DNA from: Micavibrio sp.
GTDB lineage: Bacteria; Pseudomonadota; Alphaproteobacteria; Micavibrionales; UBA2020
Assembly: GCA_028283745.1 (NCBI GenBank)
Contig: JAPWJZ010000009.1
Coordinates: 186,001-250,000, forward strand
Direction: 5' to 3'
Length of the DNA: 64,000 bases
Shown: positions 44,909 to 52,638 of the stretch, in pieces
Layout of the letters: every line of letters starts with the position of its first letter
Numbering within the stretch: position 1 is the first letter of the stretch
Notes under the pieces: model-generated
Told to the model about the DNA's origin: nothing
The model's input: the letters and a program-made list of their open reading frames with translations, nothing else
The model's database searches: none
Translations under genes and position numbers: made by a program

Positions 44909-45211
44909 TTATTTTTCTTCTTCAAAAGGGCGGTATTTGAAGTTGTCGAGGTAGCTGCGGGGCTTCACGATGCGGGTATGGTCCTCGCCGATGGTGAAGT
45001 CAAAACCGCGGCTTTCCGCGAAGGCGACGGCGGCTTCCTTGCTTTCAAACTTCAGGCGCACCTGGTTGAGGGTATCGCGCGAGCTGGTCCAGCCCATCAG
45101 CGGTTCGGGGCGGCGGGCGGTTTCAAGTTCATATTCCAGCAGCCATTGCGTGGCGTGGCCGCGGCCCGATTGCATGGCGTTTTTCGCGGGCTTGAAAATT
45201 TTTGCTTTCAT
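44909..45211 (-). CDS. NADH dehydrogenase accessory subunit, NDUFS4-like (ETC complex I subunit)
   Basis: 100 residues. The family pattern is clear: KIFKPAKNAMQSGRGHATQWLLEYE at the N-terminus, EPLMGWTSSRDTLNQVRLKFESKEAAVAFAESRG in the middle, and KPRSYLDNFKY at the end. This is the alphaproteobacterial homologue of mitochondrial NDUFS4 (18 kDa), an accessory subunit that stabilises the NADH-binding arm of complex I. The gene lies alone between two tRNA genes, away from any nuo operon, as is usual. Confidence 0.92.
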   Translation of the reverse strand: MKAKIFKPAKNAMQSGRGHATQWLLEYELETARRPEPLMGWTSSRDTLNQVRLKFESKEAAVAFAESRGFDFTIGEDHTRIVKPRSYLDNFKYRPFEEEK

Positions 45212-45237
45212 AGCGGAAATTCCTCATGTTTAGCGAG

Positions 45238-45314
45238 TGGTCGGAGTGGAGGGATTTGAACCCCCGACATCCTGCTCCCAAAACAGGCGCGCTACCGGAC
45301 TGCGCTACACTCCG
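45238..45314 (-). tRNA. tRNA-Pro (anticodon TGG)
   Basis: On the minus strand the gene begins CGGAGTGTAGCGCAGTCCGG, has anticodon loop TTTGGGA (anticodon TGG), GTTCAAAT T loop and acceptor pairing CGGAGTG / CACTCCG. The discriminator A is followed by an encoded CCA. The 5'-C start paired to G is typical of proline tRNA. Confidence 0.95.
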
Positions 45315-45401
45315 ACGATAGCAGCTTCGTTATACGGGGTCTTGCGGCAAAAAGCAATGCCCACCCGCAGGCAAAAACAGCTTAAAACATAAAATTAACG
45401 C

Positions 45402-45926
45402 TTATTTTTCAGCAGCTTGAGAAAAATACGGGTGCAGCACGCGGTCGCCGACGCGCAGGCCAATTTCATCCGCACGGCCGCCGTTCAGCTCGATCACGCC
45501 CGTCACCGGCGCGCCGGAGGGGATGGAGGTGAGGTCTTTCGGCACGGCGTTGTGGTGAATATTCACGATGCCGCCATCCGCGCCGATATAGATGATGTCG
45601 AGCGGGATGAGGGTATTTTTCATCCAGAAGGATGTCGGCTTTGCGGGCGTGCCCATTTCAAACAGCATGCCGTGGCCTTTGGGCATGGAGCTGCGGAACA
45701 TCAGGCCAATTTCAAGATCGACGGGTTTGGAGGCCACTTCAACATCAAAGGTTTCCTTGTGGCCGCTCTGCATATCAAAAATCACGGTTTCGATCGGCAG
45801 CTTCGATGAGACCGCCGCACCCGCCTGCTCGCCATCGCCCGACACCATGTACCCCCCGATGATAACGGCCGCGCAAACAGCGGCGATGATGACAGGCTTG
45901 TAAAACTGCAGCAGGAAATTCTTCAT
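45402..45926 (-). CDS. DUF192 family exported protein
   Basis: 174 residues. An N-terminal hydrophobic segment (VIIAAVCAAVIIGGYMVSG) acts as signal or anchor. The DUF192 domain follows: VEVASKPVDLEIGLMFRSSMPKGHGMLFEMG, the FWMKNTLIPLDIIYIGADG core, and APVTGVIELNGGRADEIGLRVGDRV. DUF192 proteins are small periplasmic beta-fold proteins without a settled function. AAAGG stands upstream of the ATG. It is downstream of ymdB on the same strand, 51 bases away. Confidence 0.88.
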   Translation of the reverse strand: MKNFLLQFYKPVIIAAVCAAVIIGGYMVSGDGEQAGAAVSSKLPIETVIFDMQSGHKETFDVEVASKPVDLEIGLMFRSSMPKGHGMLFEMGTPAKPTSFWMKNTLIPLDIIYIGADGGIVNIHHNAVPKDLTSIPSGAPVTGVIELNGGRADEIGLRVGDRVLHPYFSQAAEK

Positions 45927-45977
45927 GATCGTCGGCCTTTTTTTGAAATGCGCTATTTAAAAAGTTCTTGAAGGTGA

Positions 45978-46796
45978 TTATACCGCTTGCGGAATGGACT
46001 GCGAGAGCTTGCCGCCGGAGCGGAAGGCATCCACCTTGGTGCAAAGGCCCGTCTTGCCATCCACCTCGATCATCACGCCCGAAAGCGTGACGGGGCCGGA
46101 CACGGGGAACAGCTTTTCGCCCGGCACCTTGCGCACAAAGCGGTTGACCGCCAGCTGCGGATCCATGCCGATGACGCTGTCGTAGCAGCCGCACATGCCG
46201 GCATCCGTCATGTAGCCGGTGCCTTTGGGCAGAATGCGCGCATCCGCGCTGGGCACGTGGGTATGGGTGCCGACGACGAAAGACGCGCGGCCGTCAAGGT
46301 AAAAGCCCATGGCCATTTTTTCCGATGACGCCTCGCCGTGGAAATCGAGGAAGATGGCGTTTACGTCTTTGCCAAGGCGGTGCGCATTGCACAGCTTGTT
46401 GGCGGCGGCGAAGGGATCATCCATCGCATCCATGAACAGGCGCGCCATTAGGTTCGCAACGAGGATTTTTTCGCCGCGCGGCGTCTGGATGATGTAGTGG
46501 CCGCGGCCGGGCGTGCCTTCGGGGTAGTTCATGGGACGCAGCAAACGCGCGTCTTTTTCGATATAGGCGATGATTTCGCGCTGGTCCCAGATGTGGTTGC
46601 CGGTGGTCAGGCAGTCAACGCCGGCTTTGTAAAAGTCATCGCAAATCTGCGCTGTCACGCCAAAACCGTGCGCCGCGTTTTCGCAGTTGACGATAATCGC
46701 ATCCAGCTTGTACTTGGTGCGCAAGTCCTTGACTTGGGCATTCACGGCGTCGCGCGCATCGCGGCCGACGACATCCCCCAGGAACAGAATTCTCAT
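45978..46796 (-). CDS. ymdB: YmdB-family metallophosphoesterase
   Basis: 272 residues. Family landmarks: MRILFLGDVVGRDARDAV, VNCENAAHGFGV, TGNHIWDQREI (GNHxWD), LDFHGEASSEKMAMGFYLDGR, VVGTHTHVPSADARIL and TDAGMCGCYDSVIG. These supply the dinuclear iron/manganese site. B. subtilis YmdB hydrolyses 2',3'-cAMP and influences biofilm gene expression; the role in alphaproteobacteria is not set. It overlaps the 5-FCL gene by 4 bases (ATGA), so translation is coupled. Confidence 0.92.
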   Translation of the reverse strand: MRILFLGDVVGRDARDAVNAQVKDLRTKYKLDAIIVNCENAAHGFGVTAQICDDFYKAGVDCLTTGNHIWDQREIIAYIEKDARLLRPMNYPEGTPGRGHYIIQTPRGEKILVANLMARLFMDAMDDPFAAANKLCNAHRLGKDVNAIFLDFHGEASSEKMAMGFYLDGRASFVVGTHTHVPSADARILPKGTGYMTDAGMCGCYDSVIGMDPQLAVNRFVRKVPGEKLFPVSGPVTLSGVMIEVDGKTGLCTKVDAFRSGGKLSQSIPQAV

Positions 46797-47395
46797 GCGC
46801 GGCTCTCCTCGCGGTTATAAAAGTGTGTGTCGGTGACGATGCAGTGCATCGGGTAATCGTACATATCGGTCGGCACGCGGTCGCGGCGCTGCGCTTCAAA
46901 GGCAACGCCGACGGCGAAAAACTTTTGCCGCACGTCGTTCAGGTGCGCGAAGGTGCGGTCAAACTGGCCGGAACCATAGCCCATGCGGTTGCCTGCGGCA
47001 TCAAACGCGATAAGGGGGACAATCATCAATTCCGGCAACAGCACGTCGGAATAATGCTGTTCGGATTCCTCGATGCCGTGCAGGTTGCGGTAGACCGGCG
47101 TTTCGGGCGTCCAGGTGCGGAATTCAAGGCTGGCGGCATTGTTGACGACATGCGGAATGACAATGCGGTAGCCAAGGCCGATGAGATGTATCATCAGCGG
47201 CTTTACATCCAGCTCGGCATTGAAGGGCATGTAGGCGGAAATGACCGCGCCTTTTTCCGCCGGCAGCGGAATATGTTTCAGGAAATTTTCCTTGAAGGAC
47301 AGCGCGGCGGCGGCACGGTAATCTTCCGGCAGGGCCTTGCGTTTTTCAAAGGCATCCAGCCGCACGGCGTCTTTGCTGAATTCGGAAGGCGCCAA
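46793..47395 (-). CDS. 5-formyltetrahydrofolate cyclo-ligase
   Basis: 200 residues. It converts 5-formyl-THF to 5,10-methenyl-THF with ATP. Visible motifs are ISAYMPFNAELDVKPLM (substrate site), YRIVIPHVV, LMIVPLIAFDAAGNRMGYGSGQFDRTFA (the family signature) and VGVAFEAQRRDRVPTDMYDYPM. The best start is the TTG at 47395 directly after the 6S RNA; no in-frame ATG occurs before the conserved part. A GTG ~9 codons further in is an alternative. The order 6S RNA then ygfA-type cyclo-ligase is conserved across proteobacteria and implies processing from a joint transcript. Confidence 0.9.
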   Translation of the reverse strand: MAPSEFSKDAVRLDAFEKRKALPEDYRAAAALSFKENFLKHIPLPAEKGAVISAYMPFNAELDVKPLMIHLIGLGYRIVIPHVVNNAASLEFRTWTPETPVYRNLHGIEESEQHYSDVLLPELMIVPLIAFDAAGNRMGYGSGQFDRTFAHLNDVRQKFFAVGVAFEAQRRDRVPTDMYDYPMHCIVTDTHFYNREESRA

Positions 47396-47419
47396 AGGAA
47401 AACAATCTCCGTACCGGTC

Positions 47420-47580
47420 GAAAGAAGAAAGAAAGTGGAAGGAGCCACATGCGCCGTTGACGGGATTATCCGCTAGGCCCTGTAGAACAGGTGGGTGCCG
47501 TATATCCAGACCACGGTCCGGGCAGGGACAGCTCCCATAGCGATATTATCGGCCTCTGGGACAGTGCTGTCTTACGAGCA
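47420..47580 (-). ncRNA. ssrS: 6S RNA
   Basis: The gap between zapA and the cyclo-ligase has no ORF but shows 6S-like structure on the minus strand. A closing arm GAGGCC / GGCTCC flanks an AT-rich central bubble (GATAATATCG opposite GGATAATCCCG). The apical arm pairs CCCTG / CAGGG and ends in the hairpin CGGACC-GT-GGTCTG. Position zapA-ssrS-ygfA is the classic 6S locus. 6S RNA mimics an open promoter and traps sigma-70 RNA polymerase in stationary phase. The ends are approximate. Confidence 0.75.
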
Positions 47581-47606
47581 GCCGCAGCAACCTTCCGGAA
47601 AGTAAT

Positions 47607-47969
47607 CTAGGCCGATTGGACGCGTTGTGCAATGCCGTCGATGCGTTTTGCCATTTGATCCAGCAATTTAACCAGCGCCAGTTCTTCTTCCGGATTGCGC
47701 TCGGGGGCTGCGGGTGCAGCCACGGGGGCCGCGGCGCGGGGCGCCTTGGCAGCGCCGCCTTCCTGCACTTCAAACAGTTCATCCGCCAGCACCAGCGCCG
47801 TCAGCACCATCAGGTGTGCGTCGTTGTAAGCCGCGCCGGAGCGAGAGATTTGCTGCAGCCGCTGGTCAATAAACGCAGCGAGATCAACGACGCGGCCCTC
47901 TTGGCCCTGGTCGCAGGCGATTTCGTAGATACGGCCGTTCAGGGTGATGTTTACTTCAGCCATGTGCAT
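47607..47969 (-). CDS. zapA: Cell division protein ZapA
   Basis: 120 residues. The ZapA core AEVNITLNGRIYEIACDQGQE...VDLAAFIDQRLQQI and LMVLTALVLADELFEVQ is clear. An Ala/Pro linker follows, then a C-terminal helix (ALVKLLDQMAKRIDGIAQRV) for the coiled-coil dimer. ZapA cross-links FtsZ filaments at the division ring. AAGGA lies before ATG 47969; the ATG two codons later is also possible. It is just upstream of 6S RNA and downstream of a small coiled-coil gene. Confidence 0.92.
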   Translation of the reverse strand: MHMAEVNITLNGRIYEIACDQGQEGRVVDLAAFIDQRLQQISRSGAAYNDAHLMVLTALVLADELFEVQEGGAAKAPRAAAPVAAPAAPERNPEEELALVKLLDQMAKRIDGIAQRVQSA

Positions 47970-47981
47970 TAATTCCTTGTC

Positions 47982-48197
47982 TTATTCATCGGTCAGCAGC
48001 ATTTCGAGCCGGTTGATGGTCTGGTCGAGCTTGGCGGCAATTTTCTTGTTCACTTCGCGCTCGTTGCGTGCGGAAAGGTCCAGCTGGGGCTCTTCTTTGG
48101 CCTTTTTAACGGCAATAAAGCGCTTGTCGATGGCGGTTTCAAGACGCGCCAGCGCTTTATCGAGGTTTTCCAGAGCGGGCTTGAGAGCAGATTTCAT
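47982..48197 (-). CDS. Small coiled-coil protein (DUF4164-like)
   Basis: 71 residues, almost all helix with heptad spacing (LENLDKALARLETAIDKR, REVNKKIAAKLDQTINRLEMLLTDE). Proteins of this type are conserved immediately upstream of zapA in alphaproteobacteria and are labelled DUF4164; a division-related role is suspected from context only. It ends 12 bases before the zapA start, so they are cotranscribed. Confidence 0.75.
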   Translation of the reverse strand: MKSALKPALENLDKALARLETAIDKRFIAVKKAKEEPQLDLSARNEREVNKKIAAKLDQTINRLEMLLTDE

Positions 48198-48399
48198 TGT
48201 AAATCCTTGACGTTACCCTTAATGCTTCGACGCCAATATATAACATTGGTCTTTACGGTGTTAGTATTGTGATAACTCCACAATATGTCTCCTCACCGTA
48301 GCCGTCAATACCACCCCCTAAAGAATTGAATCTTTTTGGCCTTTTGCGTATTATTGGAAATTGACGGAACGTTAAGCATATGGAAATATAATACGCATC

Positions 48400-49266
48400 A
48401 TGACCGCTCCCGACCCGAAAAAGCTGCTGGCTGACGTTGAAAGCATCGCGCGCGCTGCCGGGGCAGAGATTCTGACTTTTTACCATGGCACCGCCGAAAC
48501 CTACACCAAGGCCGACGGCAGCACCGTGACGGATGCGGATTTTGCCGCCGAAGCCATTATTCTGCCCCGCCTTGCCGCCCTCACCCCAAATATTCCGATC
48601 GTCTCGGAAGAAGCCTACGAAAAAGGCATCGTGCCGGATGTCAGCAAGGGCACCTTCTGGACGGTTGACCCGCTGGACGGCACCAAGGAATTCACCGACC
48701 GCACCGGCGCCTTCGTCGTGGCTATTTCGCTGATCGTGGATGGCAAGCCGGTGCTCGGCGTTATTTACCACCCCGCTTTTGACTTGATGTACGTGGGCGC
48801 TGGCCCCGGCACGGGCGAGAAGGTCAACCCAGACGGCACACGCGAACCCTTAAAACCGTCAACCAACCTTGTCGCCGCCACCGCGCCGCGCGTGCTGGTC
48901 AATGCCCCCAGCACCGACATGCCATTAATCAAAGGCTATCTCACCGAACAATTCGGCAGGGCCGTGAATATTGATGGCACCCCCGGCGTGCTGCGCGCCT
49001 GCCAGGTCGCGGAAAATACGGCCGATGCCTCGCTTATCCACCCCGTGAAACGCGAAGGCCGCACCAAGTGGTGGGACGTTGCGCCTGGCCACGCCATTGT
49101 CGAAGCCGCAGGCGGCCAAGTCACGACCGTTGACGGCAAGCCCGTGACCTATGACGCGCCCGACTTCCAGGTGCCGCCGGTTATTTCCGTCAGCGCGCAA
49201 TACCTTGCATGGCGCAGCGCCCCCGCGGCCAACGACCCGGTCTATGACCAGAAGAAATTCAAGTAA
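48400..49266 (+). CDS. cysQ: 3'(2'),5'-bisphosphate nucleotidase, CysQ-like inositol-monophosphatase family
   Basis: 288 residues. Metal-binding motifs of the Li-sensitive phosphatase family are intact: KADGSTVTDADFAAEA, IVSEE, WTVDPLDGTKEF (DPxDGT) and WWDVAPGHAIVEAAGG (WDxAxGxxIxxxAGG). The KEF after the DPLDGT motif is characteristic of CysQ rather than SuhB. It removes the 3'-phosphate from PAP formed in sulphate assimilation. It ends 3 bases from the mgtE stop (convergent). The start ATG lies at the beginning of the conserved N-terminus; the ribosome site is weak. Confidence 0.88.
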   Translation: MTAPDPKKLLADVESIARAAGAEILTFYHGTAETYTKADGSTVTDADFAAEAIILPRLAALTPNIPIVSEEAYEKGIVPDVSKGTFWTVDPLDGTKEFTDRTGAFVVAISLIVDGKPVLGVIYHPAFDLMYVGAGPGTGEKVNPDGTREPLKPSTNLVAATAPRVLVNAPSTDMPLIKGYLTEQFGRAVNIDGTPGVLRACQVAENTADASLIHPVKREGRTKWWDVAPGHAIVEAAGGQVTTVDGKPVTYDAPDFQVPPVISVSAQYLAWRSAPAANDPVYDQKKFK

Positions 49267-49269
49267 TTT

Positions 49270-50607
49270 TTAAAGCAGCGTGCCGTGCAGGATAACGCTG
49301 GCAACCGTGAAGTAAATCACGAGACCTGTGACATCCACCAGTGTCGCGACGAACGGCGCGGAAGCAGCCGCCGGGTCAAAGCCAAGGCGGCGCAGCAACA
49401 GCGGCAGGGTCGACCCGATGATTGTCCCCCATAGCACAATGCCCACAAGGCTGCCGCCTACCGCCGCTGCAATCAGTGGGTAATGCGGGCCGTACAGGGT
49501 GCTGCGCGCGGGCCACAGCATAATGCGCACAACGCCGACCACGCCAAGGATAACCCCAAGCGACAGGCCCGCCACCAGTTCACGCCCCAGCACGCGCCAC
49601 CAGTCGCGCAGGCGCACTTCCCCCAGCGCCATGGCGCGGATAACCAGCGTGGTCGCCTGCGAGCCTGAATTGCCGCCGGATGAAATAATCAACGGCACGA
49701 ACAGCGCCAGCACCACGGCTTTGGCAATTTCATCCTCGTAAAAACCCATGGCTGTCGCCGTAAACATTTCGCCAATGAACAGCGCCAGCAGCCAGCCCGC
49801 GCGCTTCTTGATCATGTTGAACATGCTGATCTTGAAATACGGCTCATCCAGCGCTTCCATGCCACCCATTTTCTGGATGTCCTCGGTCGCTTCCTCGTTC
49901 ACGACATGCACGATGTCGTCGATGGTGATGATGCCCTTCATGCAGCCGTTTTCATCCAGCACGGGCAGCGCCCGGTGTTCTCGGTTCGCAAAAATGCGCG
50001 TGACTTCCTCCTGGTCCTGGCTTTCGCGGACAAAAGCCACATCATCGCCGGAGGCCATGATCTCGCTGACCTTCCTGTAGCCGGGCGCGCTGAACAATTC
50101 GCGCAACGACACAGCGCCCAGCAGCTTTTGGCCGCGGTCCAGCACATAGGCGTAATAAATGGTTTCCACCTGCGCCCGCGTCTGTTCACGCAAATAGCGC
50201 AAGGCTTCATCGACCGTCATGTCGGGCCGCAGCCGCGCGAAGCGGGAATTCATCAGGCCGCCGGCGACATCTTCCTTATATGCCATCAGTCCCTGCACTT
50301 CCATGCGGGTCGGGCCGTCCAGCAGGTTAAGGGCATAGGGGCGTTCTTCTTCCGCCAACTCCTGAATCATGTCGGCGGCATCATCGGGCGGCAGCAGGCG
50401 CACCCATGCCTTGCGGTCGCCCACCGGCAGCAGGCAGTAAAGATCGGCCTGGTCATGGCCATGCACTTTTAAAAACAGGTCTTCGGCGGTAGCACGGTCA
50501 AGGCCGCGGAAAATTTCCGCCCGCTGCTCGACATCCTTGCTGCTCCAGTCATTCAGCAGGGCTTCAAGGTCTTGTTCTGGCACGGCGTGCTGTTGCGCTT
50601 CGGTCAT
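49270..50607 (-). CDS. mgtE: Magnesium transporter MgtE
   Basis: 445 residues from the ATG at 50607, with GGGGG upstream; the longer ORF version is not supported. The order is an N-terminal MgtE helical domain (LLNDWSSKDVEQRAEIFRGL... LPPDDAADMIQEL), two CBS domains (MTVDEALRYLREQ, VSEIMASGDDVAFVRESQDQEEV... GIITIDDIVHVV) and a five-helix pore domain with PLIISSGGNSGSQATTLVIRAMALGEV, the selectivity-region signature. The cytoplasmic domains sense Mg and close the pore. I see no M-box in the leader. Confidence 0.94.
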   Translation of the reverse strand: MTEAQQHAVPEQDLEALLNDWSSKDVEQRAEIFRGLDRATAEDLFLKVHGHDQADLYCLLPVGDRKAWVRLLPPDDAADMIQELAEEERPYALNLLDGPTRMEVQGLMAYKEDVAGGLMNSRFARLRPDMTVDEALRYLREQTRAQVETIYYAYVLDRGQKLLGAVSLRELFSAPGYRKVSEIMASGDDVAFVRESQDQEEVTRIFANREHRALPVLDENGCMKGIITIDDIVHVVNEEATEDIQKMGGMEALDEPYFKISMFNMIKKRAGWLLALFIGEMFTATAMGFYEDEIAKAVVLALFVPLIISSGGNSGSQATTLVIRAMALGEVRLRDWWRVLGRELVAGLSLGVILGVVGVVRIMLWPARSTLYGPHYPLIAAAVGGSLVGIVLWGTIIGSTLPLLLRRLGFDPAAASAPFVATLVDVTGLVIYFTVASVILHGTLL

Positions 50608-50723
50608 GGTAGCCCCCCGATTGACGTATTTTATGCAGCTGCCCCTGCCGGCAAGAAAACTCCCCTGTCCGCAAAGGTATCCCTTCGGCGGAATCGCTGT
50701 AAAGTAAATATCGTCTTTGACGG

Positions 50724-50764
50724 ACAAAAAAGGGGTCGCTCGTCGCCGAGCAGGCCCCTTTTCA
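50724..50764 (-). terminator. Terminator of the VWA/AAA+/repeat-protein operon
   Basis: On the minus strand, GAAAAGGGGCC / GACCCCTTTTTT with an inner CTCGGCGACGAG hairpin loop and T run. It lies ~45 bases past the stop of the 497-aa gene (50807). Confidence 0.8.
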
Positions 50765-50806
50765 GATCAAGTCAGGCGATCCCCTGAAGATCGTGGATTG
50801 TTTGGT

Positions 50807-52300
50807 TTAGAAGCCCGGCTTCAGCTTGAAGCGGTCTTTCGACTGCAGCTTCAGCGTCGCCTGTTTCGCAGCAACTTCTGCCTGCGGGAAATCCACCTGG
50901 CCGCGGTCGTTGATGCGCACATGCGTCCAAAGCGTTTTCATGTCCGCGACGCGGCCGGCCCAAAGCTCGGGCGCGAAAACCTGGTTCAGCTGGTTGCGTT
51001 CTGCCAGAATGTTCAGCAGCGTATTGCCGTGGCGGTCCTTGGACAGGAAGTCGTCAAGCGTAATCGGCTCGCCGGATTTGCGGGCAATATCGGTCACTTT
51101 ATCGAAGTGCCCGAACTTTACCGCGCCCATCAGGCAGGTATTGCCCATGAGGCCGGACGGCGCGCGCAGGTCGGAGACCTTGATGCCTTCCTTGGTATCC
51201 GCAAGGCGTTTTTGCACATCGCCGTAGTTATCCCACAGGGCGCGCAGGCCCAGCGGCAGAATGGTCTGGCCGGCAACACCCGTTTCAATGGGGGCCAGCA
51301 GCGCGGACTTGCCGCTGAAACCCGCAAAATCCACCGCTTTCGCGTAGGTTTTGCTTTCGGCATCGGAATAGGCGGTATCAAAATCGCGGGTACTCATGGC
51401 GGAATTTTTCCAGCCTTCTTTTACCTGTCCCCACAGTTCCAGCATTTCCGGCAGGCGGTCAACCCAATGGTCGGCGGTGAAGACCTTTGACAGGGCTTTA
51501 CGCTCCGCCGCGCGGGCGAGGATGTTGGAAACGAAACCGACGGGGCGGACAAAATCAGCCACTTCAAATTTCTCGCCATGGGCTTTCATGCCCTTGACCA
51601 GTTCGTCGTATTTGTCCCACGCGTTCTGGTGGTAGAAAACGGTATCGCCCGCGTTGTCGGGCAGCAGCAGGTAATCTTTGCGGAAGTAATCGCCAGCCTG
51701 CGCCAGCTTGCGGTTCACTTCTTCAAAATTACCGCGCTCGATAAAGGCGGCGCGCAGGTCACCCGTGGTAACGCCCGCTTTGGCAAGGCCGTCTTCCGGC
51801 ATCTCGCGGCCTTCGGCGGCCAGCAGCGTGCGCTTCAGGTTCGGGTCCAGCAGGCCGTCGTTCTTGAAGGTTTCGCGGCGGAACGGCACCGGCACTTTGT
51901 ACCACAGGCGCTCCATCTGGTCGAAGCGGCCTTCCCAGACGGGCTGGCTGAAAATTTTCGACAGGCCCTGGTTTTCCTTGGCGCTTTCCAGCAGCGTGCG
52001 GGTTTCGGCGCGGTCAAGGTAGCGGGTGAAGTCTTCCATCACGAATTTTTCGCCGGATTTCGCCAGCACGTCGAGAACCTTGTCGAAGTTCTTCCAGAAA
52101 CCGGGCGTGTCGATGATGAAGCGGCCTTCGTCATCGGGCGTAAAGAAATCTGCCTTCGTCAGGCGCGTGCCCTGCTCCGACGCCTCGATCGACTTTGCGA
52201 GGTTGTCGTTGGAGAAAGCGCGCGTCTTGTAGCGGTCCTGGTCGGGATGATCGACAAGGGCTGCGATAATGGCTTGCTTGATGTAACGGGCACCGCTCAT
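50807..52300 (-). CDS. Uncharacterised three-module helical repeat protein (last gene of the AAA+/VWA operon)
   Basis: 497 residues, no signal peptide or membrane helix. Three similar modules start near residues 59, 218 and 386. Each begins with a G(D/N)T-like or GRF strand, a helix of the form FDKVLDVLAKSGE..DF, and ends with a conserved block: LSKIFSQPVWEGRFDQMERLW, LSKVFTADHWVDRLPEMLELW, LNQVFAPELWAGRVADMKTLW. The helix pairs (GNTLLNILAERNQLNQVF) are loosely ankyrin-like, but the module of ~160 residues is longer than any ankyrin unit. It overlaps the 113-aa gene by 4 bases, so it belongs to the operon. I know no family; a binding or scaffold role with the ATPase is inference. Confidence 0.8.
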   Translation of the reverse strand: MSGARYIKQAIIAALVDHPDQDRYKTRAFSNDNLAKSIEASEQGTRLTKADFFTPDDEGRFIIDTPGFWKNFDKVLDVLAKSGEKFVMEDFTRYLDRAETRTLLESAKENQGLSKIFSQPVWEGRFDQMERLWYKVPVPFRRETFKNDGLLDPNLKRTLLAAEGREMPEDGLAKAGVTTGDLRAAFIERGNFEEVNRKLAQAGDYFRKDYLLLPDNAGDTVFYHQNAWDKYDELVKGMKAHGEKFEVADFVRPVGFVSNILARAAERKALSKVFTADHWVDRLPEMLELWGQVKEGWKNSAMSTRDFDTAYSDAESKTYAKAVDFAGFSGKSALLAPIETGVAGQTILPLGLRALWDNYGDVQKRLADTKEGIKVSDLRAPSGLMGNTCLMGAVKFGHFDKVTDIARKSGEPITLDDFLSKDRHGNTLLNILAERNQLNQVFAPELWAGRVADMKTLWTHVRINDRGQVDFPQAEVAAKQATLKLQSKDRFKLKPGF

Positions 52301-52635
52301 GGCGACTTGACCTCTTTGAATAGTGTTTTAGTGACGCCGTTGCGCTGGCAGACTTTTTCGATGTCGGCATCCGAGAATATCGCGTCTAAGGGTATGAACA
52401 CAACCTTGACGTCTTCATCGCGAATGGCCGCTTCAAGGGACAGGAGCGTATCGCAGGTAACCACGCCCTTGTCGCGCTGTATCATGTTGCCTTCCCAACC
52501 GGTCTCGACGCGGAACAGGCGGCAGCCGTGGGGCAGAAACGTGGGGCCACGCTCCATCGCCTTTTGCTGCGCGACTGTCGCCGCCAGTTTGTCGAGGGTA
52601 TCTGTCGATACCGGTTTGGTGTCAGCCTCGGTCAT
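52297..52635 (-). CDS. Small uncharacterised protein between AAA+ and repeat-protein genes
   Basis: 112 residues from the ATG at 52635, three bases past the AAA+ stop. The second half forms an alternating alpha/beta pattern (VVTCDTLLSLEAAIRDEDVKVVFIPLDAIFSDADIEKVCQRNG). Three cysteines are present, with no obvious metal motif. It overlaps the next gene by 4 bases. I recognise no family. Confidence 0.65.
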   Translation of the reverse strand: MTEADTKPVSTDTLDKLAATVAQQKAMERGPTFLPHGCRLFRVETGWEGNMIQRDKGVVTCDTLLSLEAAIRDEDVKVVFIPLDAIFSDADIEKVCQRNGVTKTLFKEVKSP

Positions 52636-52638
52636 CAA

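Noticed and set aside
44719-45314. Two tRNA genes as integration site of a mobile element
   Set aside because: Neither tRNA has a nearby integrase or direct repeat of its 3' end; the gene between them is a housekeeping NDUFS4 homologue.
50608-50806. Possible M-box riboswitch before mgtE
   Set aside because: The leader between mgtE and the preceding operon is too short and mostly occupied by the upstream terminator; I see no M-box helices.
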